Shown: positions 1 through 8,190, numbered from the stretch's first letter. The stretch: 64,000 bases of DNA from Bacteroides sp. 214 (GCF_010501015.1 NZ_QVML01000016.1:40708-104707), one strand, 5' to 3'. The notes: a model not told the origin generated them from the sequence alone. Translations and numbers: made by a program.

Positions 1-810
1 ATTCTAAAGTTATAAATTTCTTCTGAATAATGCTAATTTGCTGTCTCTCTTTTCTCTCTTTTTATTATTTGTTACAGAAATAGACCAACATCCTGTAGTA
101 TTAAATAATATTATTAAATCAAGTAAGAAAGTTAGAAGAACTCAGTACTTTTTGTGAAAACAAAAAGAAAAGGTTTTTGTTCAAAAATTATCTTGCATAT
201 CCCGTTAGCTGAATTGATTTAAGTAGTATAAATATCACACAAACCCTCTTGCGGATAGGTTGTAGAACGTTAATTCGGATTTGGAAATGTCGCTCAAAAA
301 AGTTATCTTTAGTATAGCAAAGATATACAGATAGTATATAAATGTAGAGGCGGGGAACCATGGGGTTTTTCGCCTCTCTTTTTTCGCGAAATCGACTAAA
401 AACGGTTACCGCTTTTAGTCGAAGTGGTAACCACCGACACCCAAAGTGGTAACCACTATTGCTCTTAGTGGTAACCACAAAGTTTAAAACGCTGCATCGG
501 AAAATAAAATCTTTCGCATTGCATTTTTTGCGATATAACCAAAACAAAAACCCTTTATTTAATAGAAACTTAAAAGTTAATACTCTATAAATAAATCAAC
601 CTTAAATAGGTTCTTGAATGGTTATATTATTATACATATAATATGTTGGAGAAAAATTTATTGCGTTTTTAGAAAGCGTTTTGAATCTACATAAACTTTA
701 TGATTCTTCTTTCGGATACTTATAGCATTCTATTATGATTTCTGTGGGAGGTAATTAAGAAACGAATAAAAGAATCCGCTTAATTATTTTGCATGTTTCA
801 AAAAAAGCGC
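1..810. other. gene-poor stretch upstream of tRNA-Asp
   Basis: AT-rich DNA with no convincing gene. The only long open frame (188-547, minus) has no recognisable domain and runs straight through the palindromic repeat array at 392-478, so I treat it as chance. Apart from that array nothing structured is visible before the tRNA promoter. Confidence 0.6.
392..478. repeat. phased palindrome array A (GGTWACC, period 22 bp, 4 copies)
   Basis: The core GGTWACC starts at 404, 426, 448 and 470, exactly 22 bp apart. The last three copies are the 12-mer AGTGGTAACCAC (423, 445, 467). The first copy forms the tip of a hairpin whose 10-bp stem TCGACTAAAA (392-401) pairs with 413-422, with an inner CGGT/ACCG stem. 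No coding function is evident. Confidence 0.85.
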
Positions 811-818
811 TACATTTG
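788..818 (+). promoter_or_regulatory. promoter of tRNA-Asp (TTTG, 19 bp, TACATTTG)
   Basis: TTTG at 788-791 and TACATTTG at 811-818 are separated by 19 bp, the classic Bacteroidetes -33/-7 arrangement, 41 bp before the tRNA. Confidence 0.75.
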
Positions 819-859
819 CATCCGCAATCGAGAGAGATTGTTACTTGAAAGAGTAATTT

Positions 860-933
860 GGTGTGGTAGTTCAGTTGGTTAGAATACCTGCCTGTCACGC
901 AGGGGGTCGCGGGTTCGAGTCCCGTCCATACCG
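860..933 (+). tRNA. tRNA-Asp (anticodon GTC)
   Basis: This 74-nt sequence folds into a full cloverleaf. The acceptor stem GGTGTGG (860-866) pairs with CCATACC (926-932), followed by a discriminator G. The anticodon stem CCTGC/GCAGG encloses the loop CTGTCAC with anticodon GTC, which reads Asp codons. The T arm contains GGTTCGAGTCC. The CCA end is not encoded. It is preceded by a strong promoter and followed by an intrinsic terminator, so it is a monocistronic tRNA gene. Confidence 0.95.
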
Positions 934-967
934 CTTAAAAGACTGACAATCAGTCGATTGCGAAGAC

Positions 968-1005
968 AAAAAGCCTGTAAAATAGCATTTTACAGGCTTT
1001 TTTTT
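968..1005 (+). terminator. intrinsic terminator after tRNA-Asp
   Basis: A 13-bp stem AAAGCCTGTAAAA (970-982) pairs with TTTTACAGGCTTT (988-1000), with a loop of five bases, and runs into a tract of T residues. Confidence 0.9.
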
Positions 1006-1061
1006 ATATCCCTTTAGGACACACTAAAGTCATTAAAAAACCAAAGTCGGACAGAGTTCCG

Positions 1062-1349
1062 TTACCAAATCATTACCCTACCATTTGGGCATTTTAGTTC
1101 AATAGTATGTATTTTATTGAAATACAATACAAATCCAAGTATTTCGGGTTTAATTTCTTTGAAAAAAACAATCTCATCTTCCTCTTCTACATTTTTCAGA
1201 GAAAGGATTTTTTTTCGTATATCTATCAAGCATTTTTCTAAATATTCTATCATAGAAACTGCAACTTCAATAGAAATATCACCGTCCATATCTATTGACT
1301 CCAGTTCGAGATGAACTTCTTTTAGTTTTTGAGATAAATATTCTTTCAT
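1062..1349 (-). pseudogene. RteC-like N-terminal fragment (conjugative transposon regulator remnant)
   Basis: A 95-residue open frame rich in Lys/Glu. Residues 60-88 (for example the EEDEIVFFKEIKP and YFNKI segments) resemble, from memory, the N-terminal part of RteC, the regulator of excision in CTnDOT-type Bacteroides conjugative transposons, which is normally about three times longer. The frame stops after NGRVMIW with no C-terminal DNA-binding part. No integrase, mobilisation or tetQ genes are near. It lies next to two other broken genes, so it is probably the remnant of an old integration. The family assignment is by eye only. Confidence 0.45.
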
Positions 1350-1385
1350 TTCAGTTGATTTTTCAAGATTCAGCTCATAAATATT

Positions 1386-1835
1386 CTATTTAGAAAGTAG
1401 ATTTATGACAAAATACCCACCAAATACTTGTAATAATATGCCCGGTATTGCTATACGAAAGTCCTGAATTGCAGCCATAAAATCTTCTACTAATATCCAT
1501 TCAACCAATGTTCCTGTAATTTGATAGGATAACACGACTAAAGCTAAAATAAGAATAGAAATCCGTTTGAAATAGTTGGCTGCAAGTCCTGCAGCAACAG
1601 CCAATAGAACGGATTTTGCTATAATAGCTGGCAACACAGTAGGAGCAGGCATTCCAAATAATAAGGAGTTGATTAACGGAGAAAGAACAGCAATCAGCAA
1701 ACCTGCTTTCCAACCATACTTATATGCTCCGACAAGTGTGAAGAAGTAGATAGGTAAGAATATCAATCCGCCATTAGGTACTAAATGACATAGTTGTGGT
1801 AAAAGGATATTGCCGACAACAAAAATAGATGCCAC
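1386..1835 (-). CDS. ECF transporter S component, 5'-truncated
   Basis: A 149-residue very hydrophobic protein with about five membrane segments, resembling the vitamin-binding S components of energy-coupling-factor transporters (segments NILLPQLCHLVPNGG and GAYKYGWKAGLL). The first usable start is a GTG at 1835. The reading frame stays open upstream with family-like residues (KFQTLNYSSVKTYLVAS) to about 1880, where it meets the antisense of a broken RND pump gene. The native start is therefore missing and a few N-terminal residues are lost. No A, A' or T components are nearby; S proteins often share these. Whether the shortened gene is expressed is unclear. Confidence 0.6.
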   Translation of the reverse strand: MASIFVVGNILLPQLCHLVPNGGLIFLPIYFFTLVGAYKYGWKAGLLIAVLSPLINSLLFGMPAPTVLPAIIAKSVLLAVAAGLAANYFKRISILILALVVLSYQITGTLVEWILVEDFMAAIQDFRIAIPGILLQVFGGYFVINLLSK

Positions 1836-1878
1836 TAAATATGTTTTTACAGAACTATAATTCAGTGTCTGGAACTTT

Positions 1879-2523
1879 ATGGTTGTAGGTCGTCCGAGTG
1901 GTGATGTGGGCGATGATGTGATGGCAACAATAGAGGGTCTCGAACTGCCGGATTCGAGACAAATAAAGTATGCCGGGGATATGGAGAATCAGGAAGAAGG
2001 TTTTGGCGATTTAGGAACCGTGATGCTGATTTCTTTGATATTAGTATATCTTCTTATGGTTTTGCTTTATAACAGCTATACTCATCCGTTTGTAATTATC
2101 CTCTCCATACCGTTGGCCATTATCGGAGTATTTTTTACACTCGGACTGACAATGACTCCGCTTGGAATCATCACCATGCTCGGAATCCTTATATTAATTG
2201 GATTGGTTTCCCGAAACGGAATATTGGTGGTCGATTTTATCAATCAACAATTGGAACAGGGTGTAGCTATCAAAGAGGCGCTTCTGGAGGCTACAAGCCG
2301 CCGTTTTCGTCCTATCTTGCTGACAACAATCTCTACTGTAGTCGGCATGATTCCAATAGCTATAGCCCACGGAGCCGGAGCTGAATGGAAAAACGGGCTA
2401 GGATGGGTGTTGATAGGCGGACTTATATGTTCAATGTTCCTTTCATTGGTAATTATTCCGCTTGTGTATTATTTATTTTATCGTTTGCGGGAGAGATTGA
2501 CTAGGAGTAAAAAAAGGTTTTAA
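1879..2523 (+). pseudogene. C-terminal fragment of RND efflux pump (AcrB/CzcA type)
   Basis: This 214-residue frame corresponds to the last fifth of an RND transporter, which normally has about 1,030 residues. It contains the short periplasmic stretch GDMENQEEGFGDL, then membrane helices roughly equivalent to TM8-TM12, including the conserved GIVxRNGIL-like segment (GLVSRNGILVVDF) and RRFRPILLTT. An in-frame TAA lies shortly upstream of the ATG at 1879, and the sequence upstream is antisense ECF-transporter gene. The pump gene has lost more than 800 codons, as well as any membrane-fusion and outer-membrane partners. It is not expected to work as a pump. Confidence 0.85.
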
Positions 2524-2601
2524 TATAAACACAAAATAGATATGTTATTTAACCACGATAAGAATTTATCATGGGATTAAAAGGAAGTGCTTTTAATACA
2601 C

Positions 2602-2609
2602 TATTTTTG
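2602..2609 (+). promoter_or_regulatory. -7 box TATTTTTG before the ClbS-like gene
   Basis: TATTTTTG matches TAnnTTTG and lies 28 bp before the ATG at 2638. No clear -33 element is visible. Confidence 0.5.
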
Positions 2610-2637
2610 TGTTTCAATTTCTAATAAATAATAGATT

Positions 2638-3138
2638 ATGGCAAGACCAACCAATAAGCAGGATTTGATAGTAGCTGCTAACAGCCAGTTTGATAAACTG
2701 TGGAAGCTGATTGATTCCATGCCAGATGAAAAACAGCTAGGTGCATTTTCTTTTGATGATAGAGATAAGAATCTGCGCGATGTATTGATACATCTATATG
2801 AGTGGCACCAATTATTATTGAATTGGCTTCGTTCCAATCAAGCTGGCAATATGGTTAGCTTTCTGCCCGAGCCTTATAACTGGAAAACATATCCACAGAT
2901 GAATGTTGAGTTTTGGAAAAAGCACCAAGCAACTCCGTTGGAAGAAGCGGTTACACTTTTGAAAGAAAGTCATACCGATGTGATGCAGCTTATTGGGCCA
3001 CTTACCGATGAGGAGTTGTTTACGAAGAAGTACTTTCCGTGGACCGGGACAACTAACCTAGGGAGTTATTGTATTTCTGCCACATCGAGTCACTATGATT
3101 GGGCAATGAAGAAACTGAAGCAACACACAAAAGCCTGA
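2638..3138 (+). CDS. ClbS/DfsB family four-helix bundle protein
   Basis: A 166-residue cytoplasmic protein of the DinB-like ClbS/DfsB family (DUF1706). The opening MARPTNKQDLIVAANSQFDK, the central DVLIHLYEWHQLLLNWL helix and the C-terminal ATSSHYDWAMKKL segment fit the family over its full length. ClbS protects colibactin producers by hydrolysing the cyclopropane warhead. Most relatives in other bacteria are of unknown use, so protection against a DNA-reactive metabolite is only an inference here. The gene is monocistronic, with its own -7 box and a terminator at 3151-3191, and stands between a degraded region and an oxidoreductase operon. Confidence 0.85.
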   Translation: MARPTNKQDLIVAANSQFDKLWKLIDSMPDEKQLGAFSFDDRDKNLRDVLIHLYEWHQLLLNWLRSNQAGNMVSFLPEPYNWKTYPQMNVEFWKKHQATPLEEAVTLLKESHTDVMQLIGPLTDEELFTKKYFPWTGTTNLGSYCISATSSHYDWAMKKLKQHTKA

Positions 3139-3150
3139 TGAAAAATAAAT

Positions 3151-3191
3151 AAATCTTGCAATCCTATTTCTAAGTTTGGATTGCAAGATTT
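3151..3191. terminator. bidirectional terminator
   Basis: A perfect 14-bp inverted repeat (3151-3164 and 3178-3191) has A residues on its left and T residues on its right. It can end both the rightward ClbS-like gene and the leftward flavodoxin operon. Confidence 0.85.
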
Positions 3192-3222
3192 TTAGTTTTA
3201 GACAGTTTCGAATGCACTGTTA

Positions 3223-3762
3223 TTATTGAACTGCAATTACCTCTTCAGCCCATTTCTTGACACCAGAAGTACCGTCGTTGAATAGTTTTCCAGTGTGCCA
3301 GTTGATTTTATTATATTGTTCCTTCAATTCTTTTACACTGTTCTGTATGGAACTGCTGCCCGACGTGGCAAACGGTATGACAGTCTTCCCATCCAGCTTA
3401 TAGCTTTCGATAAACGTGTTGATGATACGCGGACATAAATTCCACCATATCGGATAACCGAGGAATATCACATCGTAGGTTTCCGCCTTCGCATTTTTGT
3501 CTGCCAGTGCGGGGCGTGAAGCAGCGTCATTCATCTCTTTACTGCTGCGGCTCTCCTTGTTACGCCAGTCAAGGTCGGCAGATGAATAAGCTGTTTGAGG
3601 TTGAATACGGTATAGTGTTGCGTCTGTAGCCTGAGCAATGGCTTTAGCCACTGTCTCGGTATTACCTGTACAGGAGAAATAGGCTACCATTACTTTCTTC
3701 TCCTGGGCGTATATCCATGTCGCCGACAGGACACACATAATAGTTATAATCAGATGTTTCAT
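3223..3762 (-). CDS. flavodoxin, exported (signal peptide)
   Basis: A 179-residue flavodoxin preceded by a cleavable signal peptide (residues 1-19, ending IYA before Gln20). The FMN phosphate-binding loop SCTGNT is at residues 30-35, and the segment GYPIWW is the usual second flavin contact. It shares several segments with the cytoplasmic flavodoxin encoded just upstream (23 bp gap): ASRPA, YPIWW/FPVWW, PFATSG. It is the last gene of the 6113-3223 operon. An exported flavodoxin is unusual because FMN proteins normally act in the cytoplasm. It may receive electrons in the periplasm, perhaps for quinone or xenobiotic reduction, but this is inference. Confidence 0.85.
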   Translation of the reverse strand: MKHLIITIMCVLSATWIYAQEKKVMVAYFSCTGNTETVAKAIAQATDATLYRIQPQTAYSSADLDWRNKESRSSKEMNDAASRPALADKNAKAETYDVIFLGYPIWWNLCPRIINTFIESYKLDGKTVIPFATSGSSSIQNSVKELKEQYNKINWHTGKLFNDGTSGVKKWAEEVIAVQ

Positions 3763-3785
3763 TTGTTTGTATTTTATGATAATAG

Positions 3786-4220
3786 TTATCCTTTCAGGAG
3801 TTTGCCGGCTTTCCAGTCGAGCTGGGGATATGCTTTACGAAGATTTTTCTCGCAGTTCTCAATTCCGCTTCCTCCGGAAGTGGCAAAGGGTATAAGAGTC
3901 TTGCCCGAAAGGTCGTAGCTCTCAATAAACGTATTAATAATGGTCGGCGCAATGTACCACCATACGGGAAATCCGATGTAGATCGTATCGTATTGCTCTA
4001 CATTGTCAAGCCTTCCCGCTATGGCCGGGCGTGATGCCGGGTCGCGCATTTCTACCGAACTGCGGCTCGCCTTGTCGTTCCAGTTCAGGTCTGCTGCCGA
4101 GTACGGTATTTCGGGTACTATTTCGTAAAGGTCGGCATCCATATTTGCCGCCAATTTATTTGCTGTCCTCTTTGTTGTCCCGCTACAAGAGAAGTAGGCT
4201 ACTAAAATATTCTTCTTCAT
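3786..4220 (-). CDS. flavodoxin family protein
   Basis: A 144-residue cytoplasmic flavodoxin with FMN loop SCSGTT at residues 11-16, the GFPVWW flavin-contact segment and a C-terminal PFATSGGSG motif. There is no signal peptide, unlike its downstream paralogue. The stop of the preceding gene is 1 bp away, so translation is probably coupled. It likely carries out FMN-dependent electron transfer or reduction of small molecules. The partner may be the CMD-cupin protein or the hydrolase of the same operon. Confidence 0.87.
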   Translation of the reverse strand: MKKNILVAYFSCSGTTKRTANKLAANMDADLYEIVPEIPYSAADLNWNDKASRSSVEMRDPASRPAIAGRLDNVEQYDTIYIGFPVWWYIAPTIINTFIESYDLSGKTLIPFATSGGSGIENCEKNLRKAYPQLDWKAGKLLKG

Positions 4221-4221
4221 G

Positions 4222-5049
4222 TTATTCGTTTCTTGTTAATTTATCATATTCTTCATCACTTACGGCTTCCAGCCATTCATTATTTCCTTTCTCGCCCGGC
4301 ACTTCGATAGCCAGGTGCGCAAACCAACTGTCGGCTGTCGCTCCGTGCCAATGCTTTACACCTTGCGGTATGTTGACCACATCGCCGGGTTTGAGCAACT
4401 GCGCAGGTTTGCCCCACTCTTGATACCAACCTTCTCCGGTTATGCAGACAAGGATCTGTCCACCGCCTTTGGTGGCGTGGTGTATATGCCAATTATTGCG
4501 ACAGCGTGGTTCGAAGGTTACGTTATAAATACCGACCTGCTCCTGCGATAACGGAGCAAGATAACTTTGACCGATGAAATACTGCGCAAAGGCATCGTTA
4601 GGGTTGCCGATAGGGAACAGCATCTCCTGCTCAAATGCGGCCTTTGCATCGGCGACATCTGTATCCTCTGTCCAGACTTCCTTTGCCAAACGGAATGCTG
4701 CCCACACTTTTGGCCATCCGGCATAAAAGCCGATATGGGTTAACACTTCTGCAATTTCCGTGCGTGTAATCCCATTGTTTTTAGCCGACAGAAGGTGATA
4801 TTTCAAAGAAGAATCGGTAATACCCATGCTGACAAGAGCTGTTACAGTAATCATACTTCGGTCGCGTAAACCGAGTTTATCTGTGCGGCTCCATACTTCG
4901 CCGAAAAGAACATCATCGTTCAGTTCTGCGAACTTGGGTGCGAAATCGCCCAACTGCTCCCTCCCGGCTGTTTGTTTTACTTTGGTCTGTGCCATAATCG
5001 TTGTTGTTGAAATGGTTACGATTAGTAATAAGCAAAATAGAGATTTCAT
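4222..5049 (-). CDS. carboxymuconolactone decarboxylase/cupin fusion protein, exported
   Basis: A 275-residue protein with a signal peptide (residues 1-20, ending IMA-Q), a carboxymuconolactone-decarboxylase/AhpD-like helical domain (about 30-130, with [20 protein letters not shown]) and a C-terminal cupin barrel (about 170-265). Likely metal ligands are HIHH and the KHWHG segment; Gln follows the glycine run where many cupins have Glu. This CMD-cupin fusion is common in Bacteroidetes next to flavodoxins and AraC regulators. Its substrate is unknown. The start ATG overlaps the stop of the upstream hydrolase gene by 4 bp, which indicates translational coupling. Confidence 0.85.
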   Translation of the reverse strand: MKSLFCLLLIVTISTTTIMAQTKVKQTAGREQLGDFAPKFAELNDDVLFGEVWSRTDKLGLRDRSMITVTALVSMGITDSSLKYHLLSAKNNGITRTEIAEVLTHIGFYAGWPKVWAAFRLAKEVWTEDTDVADAKAAFEQEMLFPIGNPNDAFAQYFIGQSYLAPLSQEQVGIYNVTFEPRCRNNWHIHHATKGGGQILVCITGEGWYQEWGKPAQLLKPGDVVNIPQGVKHWHGATADSWFAHLAIEVPGEKGNNEWLEAVSDEEYDKLTRNE

Positions 5050-6113
5050 TTCAAATACTCCTTAAAAAAAGAATCCAGCTTATCAAATGGTATAATGTCG
5101 GTGCGGTCGTATAAGTCCACATGACTAGCTCCCGGGATTATCATTAACTCTTTGTTATTCTCTTTGAGCATTTTGAAAGCATCTTCTCCCATATAGCGAG
5201 AATGGGCTTTCTCGCCGTGTATAATCAATACCGCATTGCGGATTTCTCCGGCGTATGAAAGCTGCGGCATATTGATGAAAGAAAGCGAAGATGTTACATT
5301 CCAACCCTTGTTCGAGTTAAGCGAACGTTCGTGATAGCCACGTTCTGTTTTATAATAGCTATAATAATCTTTCACAAACTGAGGCGCATCCTCCGGTAAT
5401 GGGTCAATCACACCACCGGCCAACGCATATGTACCGTTTTTTGCATCGGCTGTGCGTTGAGCATTAAGTTGCTCGCGAAGTTTATAACGGGCATCCTCGT
5501 CCATAGAATCGTTGTAACCGTTAGCACTTACACGGCTTATATCGTACATGGTAGATGCTACGGAAGCCTTGATGCGGGTATCCATAGCGGCAGCATTAAT
5601 CGCCAGACCTCCCCAACCACAAATACCGATGATGCCGATACGTTCAGGGTCTACATTATCCAATGTAGTAAGAAAATCCACCGCCGCACTGAAATCCTCC
5701 GTATTAATATCGGGCGAAGCTACATAACGAGGCTCACCTCCGCTTTCACCAGTATAAGACGGATCAAAAGCAATAGTCAGAAAACCACGTTCCGCCATCG
5801 TTTGTGCGTATAGGCCGGAAACCTGTTCTTTCACTGCACCGAAAGGCCCGCTTATGGCAATAGCCGCCATTTTCCCGTTCGCATTCTTTGGCACATACAT
5901 ATCGGCAGCAAGCGTAATGCCGTAACGGTTGCGGAAGGTTACCTTACTGTGATTGACTTTATCGCTTTGGGGGAATACTTTATCCCATGTTGTTGTTAAC
6001 TCTAACTTTTCCATACTTATATCATTTGTTTGACTATTATCGGCCGTCTTATTGTTTACGCATGAAGTGAGCATTCCGCTCACGAGTAAAGCTATTAGTG
6101 TTATTTTCTTCAT
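5046..6113 (-). CDS. alpha/beta hydrolase lipoprotein (dienelactone-hydrolase-like, Cys nucleophile)
   Basis: A 355-residue protein beginning MKKITLIALLVSGMLTSC, so a lipoprotein anchored at Cys18. The body is an alpha/beta hydrolase with nucleophile elbow GICGWGG, that is Cys instead of Ser as in dienelactone hydrolases. The C-terminal GASHVDLYD supplies His and probably Asp. The start at 6113 is preferred over an ATG at 6140 because the candidate -7 box (6138-6145) lies on top of the latter and because the signal peptide begins at 6113. It is the first gene of the four-gene operon, divided from its AraC regulator by a region containing repeated AAATTCAAAC sites. Confidence 0.82.
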   Translation of the reverse strand: MKKITLIALLVSGMLTSCVNNKTADNSQTNDISMEKLELTTTWDKVFPQSDKVNHSKVTFRNRYGITLAADMYVPKNANGKMAAIAISGPFGAVKEQVSGLYAQTMAERGFLTIAFDPSYTGESGGEPRYVASPDINTEDFSAAVDFLTTLDNVDPERIGIIGICGWGGLAINAAAMDTRIKASVASTMYDISRVSANGYNDSMDEDARYKLREQLNAQRTADAKNGTYALAGGVIDPLPEDAPQFVKDYYSYYKTERGYHERSLNSNKGWNVTSSLSFINMPQLSYAGEIRNAVLIIHGEKAHSRYMGEDAFKMLKENNKELMIIPGASHVDLYDRTDIIPFDKLDSFFKEYLK

Positions 6114-6137
6114 ATACTGTCTTTGTCTTATTTGATG

Positions 6138-6203
6138 CAAAGATCAGGGTTAATCAGGTTTTCCTGTTAACAAAATTCAAACCGATAATTAAGAAATTCA
6201 AAC
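6138..6203 (-). promoter_or_regulatory. hydrolase operon promoter with two AAATTCAAAC sites
   Basis: On the minus strand GATCTTTG (6145-6138) is one base from the -7 consensus. Upstream are two copies of AAATTCAAAC (as read on the plus strand, 6173-6182 and 6194-6203), 21 bp apart and so on the same DNA face. The same word recurs at the araC promoter, which makes these probable sites for the AraC protein. Confidence 0.55.
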
Positions 6204-7067
6204 TGCCTTTTCTCGAAGGGACTTCGGGTTTGTTCCCGTTTGTTTCTTGAAGAAGTTATTGAAGTAAGTCGGATAGTCAAAACCGAGAGCATAAGCAACT
6301 TCCGAGATATTCCAGTCTGTATGCTGCAATAAGGCTTTTGCTTCGGCAATAATCCGTTCTGTAATATGTGTGGTGGTTGGCTTGCCTGTGATTTCTTTCA
6401 CCGCGCGGTTCAGATAATTGGTGTGTACATTTAGGTAGTTGGCGTAATCCTGAGCTGTTCGCAATTGCAACGGGCTGTCGAATGTCTCGATCGGAAATTG
6501 TCTTTCCAACAGTTCAAGGAATACAGAGGTAATCCGGGCGCTTGCTTTTTTCGCTTGATGGTAATGCTCTGAGGGTTGCAGCTTTAATGCTTCATGGATA
6601 ATCAGGCTGATATAGTTGCGGATAAGTTCATCTTTAAACGTATAATCATTCTCTTGTTCTTCAATCATTTTTTGGAAGAGAGAGTTCAGAAACAGTCTTT
6701 GTTCTTCTGATATTTCCAAGACAGGCGTTCCGTCAATTTTAAAGAACGGAGATTGAAGTAGGCTCTCCGAACGATCGTACTGCTTTAGGAAATCTTCCGA
6801 GAAAAGGCAGGTATACCCCTTGTAAGTTGATATAGTTTCCCATGAATAAGGAATATGCGGATTTCCGAAAAACAGAATGGTTCCTTCCTGTTCAAAACTT
6901 CTGTCGGCATAGTTGATAATACTTTTGCCGGTAGTAAGACAAATCTTATAAAAATCTTTGCGACTGTAGGTGCGTGTCTCGTTACAATCGTCGTCAATCT
7001 GAAATGCTTTGAAGCCTTTTAACTTGAGCTCGTTGTTAAACTTCGATAGTATGCGTTCTGTTTTCAT
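6198..7067 (-). CDS. AraC family transcriptional regulator
   Basis: A 289-residue protein. The N-terminal two thirds is a ligand-binding cupin-like domain (about 20-170). The C-terminal 100 residues carry the paired AraC helix-turn-helix (YLNRAVKEITGKPTTTHI and ISEVAYALGFDYPTYFNNFF), ending with the usual FKKQTGTNPKSLRE. It is encoded on the same strand directly upstream of the hydrolase/CMD-cupin/flavodoxin operon and is its likely regulator. Its own -7 box at 7072-7079 ends only 4 bp before the ATG, so the mRNA is almost leaderless. A copy of the putative operator sits against that -7 box, suggesting autorepression. Confidence 0.9.
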   Translation of the reverse strand: MKTERILSKFNNELKLKGFKAFQIDDDCNETRTYSRKDFYKICLTTGKSIINYADRSFEQEGTILFFGNPHIPYSWETISTYKGYTCLFSEDFLKQYDRSESLLQSPFFKIDGTPVLEISEEQRLFLNSLFQKMIEEQENDYTFKDELIRNYISLIIHEALKLQPSEHYHQAKKASARITSVFLELLERQFPIETFDSPLQLRTAQDYANYLNVHTNYLNRAVKEITGKPTTTHITERIIAEAKALLQHTDWNISEVAYALGFDYPTYFNNFFKKQTGTNPKSLREKAV

Positions 7068-7071
7068 TCTG

Positions 7072-7091
7072 CAAAGATAAGAAATTCAAAC
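7072..7091 (-). promoter_or_regulatory. araC promoter and third AAATTCAAAC site
   Basis: TATCTTTG on the minus strand (7079-7072) lies next to AAATTCAAAC (plus 7082-7091). The word AAGAAATTCAAACT is identical to the site at 6191-6204. Confidence 0.6.
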
Positions 7092-7134
7092 TTATTCCTT
7101 TTTGAGTTTACCCGAATGATTTTCTACTGACTAA

Positions 7135-8187
7135 TTAACTGCGCAATTTCTGCACCACCCTAAATATTGTCCGTACTTTTTCGTCGTCCGTTGTCGCATC
7201 CATATTGATGCAGCAAACGCCTGTCAGGTGCGGATTGGCAGATGCTGTTATGCCTTCTGTGATAATTTGTTCTATTTCGGCGTGCGAATGACTGTTGATG
7301 CTTGTGGGATCTAATCGGATATTTAATAATGTGTTGGGAAGATGTTTGCGTATCTCGGCGATGTCGCCTCCGCTACCCAAATCGAAAAAGTCGAGGTGGG
7401 GTAGTTCACCATAGATGGGTGCGTGACGGTGTGGATCGCGGCCACAATAATGAATGCCATACGGGCGGTATTTTTGGCTCCACTCTACATCAATAGGAAA
7501 TAGAAATTTCCGGTAGTCTTCTTCCGAAATCATGGTATGGGTACACTCTGAGTGTAAGTACACCGGCTGTTTGATGTGGCGCACTACTCGGTTGACCGAG
7601 ATGGAGTTGGTGTGGCTTTGCGATTGTATAAAGGTAAAGAAACGCTCTACCACATGTGCTATTTTCTGGAAATAGCGTTGACACTCTTCGGGCTGTATAA
7701 TCATATCCATCAGCGCATTCTCTCCTTTGAGGTCAATGGCAAGATTCAGTACACCTCCCCAGTTGATGTCGCCGCAAACATAGCCATAGCGAGATTTGAG
7801 CTCATCTATCAGTTTTAGTAATTTTTTGAAAGCTGCATTCTCAAAAGCAGCTTCTTCGTCAATCTCAAAGTCCTCGCGGTAGGGGCATATTACCTGAGGC
7901 GAAGAATTGTTCGAATATTCAATTTTGCAACCCAGCATCTCTGAAAGGAGGTACCCGGCTGCCAGGTGAACAGCTCCGATTTGCGGTAGGTCCTTGTCTT
8001 TGTCTGCACCCAAGCCGAACTCGCCAAAGCGATCATAAAGCTCCTGTTCCATTCGTCGCTCGTCCTCTACCCGTCGTTTGGGATTATAGAAAAAGTCCTC
8101 ATCGAAGGTAATACCTGTGTGTTTGTTCCACCATGATGGATGAAAAATAATATCTACAGGAAGAAGTGGGTAGCTGAATGTATTCAT
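7135..8187 (-). CDS. uroporphyrinogen-decarboxylase-like (URO-D superfamily) protein
   Basis: A 350-residue cytoplasmic protein of the URO-D superfamily, which holds heme-pathway decarboxylases and corrinoid-dependent methyltransferases. The HYCGRDPHRH segment and LDFFDLGSGGDIAEIRKHLPN match the zinc-binding/barrel region of the methyltransferase-like branch rather than HemE, because the N-terminal HemE substrate motif is absent. It stands alone, with no corrinoid protein or partner methyltransferase near, so the substrate cannot be inferred. The only TAnnTTTG box nearby (8191-8198) points away from it. Confidence 0.7.
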   Translation of the reverse strand: MNTFSYPLLPVDIIFHPSWWNKHTGITFDEDFFYNPKRRVEDERRMEQELYDRFGEFGLGADKDKDLPQIGAVHLAAGYLLSEMLGCKIEYSNNSSPQVICPYREDFEIDEEAAFENAAFKKLLKLIDELKSRYGYVCGDINWGGVLNLAIDLKGENALMDMIIQPEECQRYFQKIAHVVERFFTFIQSQSHTNSISVNRVVRHIKQPVYLHSECTHTMISEEDYRKFLFPIDVEWSQKYRPYGIHYCGRDPHRHAPIYGELPHLDFFDLGSGGDIAEIRKHLPNTLLNIRLDPTSINSHSHAEIEQIITEGITASANPHLTGVCCINMDATTDDEKVRTIFRVVQKLRS

Positions 8188-8190
8188 AAA

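Noticed and set aside
392..478. CRISPR array at the short repeat loci (A to I)
   Set aside because: Repeats are 6-12 bp at a fixed 22-23-bp step with no 30-nt unique spacers, no conserved longer direct repeat and no cas genes in the window.
188..547. Minus-strand open frame of 119 codons
   Set aside because: No domain, biased towards basic and aromatic residues as in translated AT-rich DNA, and it runs through array A.
1117..1314. Plus-strand Ser/Ile-rich frame opposite the RteC-like fragment
   Set aside because: Antisense shadow of the Lys/Glu-rich minus-strand frame; the minus-strand protein has family resemblance.
1062..2523. Live conjugative transposon or integrated element
   Set aside because: Only fragments are present; no integrase, mobilisation, tra genes or attachment-site duplication was seen, including at the tRNA-Asp 3' end.
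2638..3138. ClbS-like gene as evidence for a colibactin-type biosynthetic cluster
   Set aside because: No polyketide or nonribosomal peptide synthase genes are present in the window.
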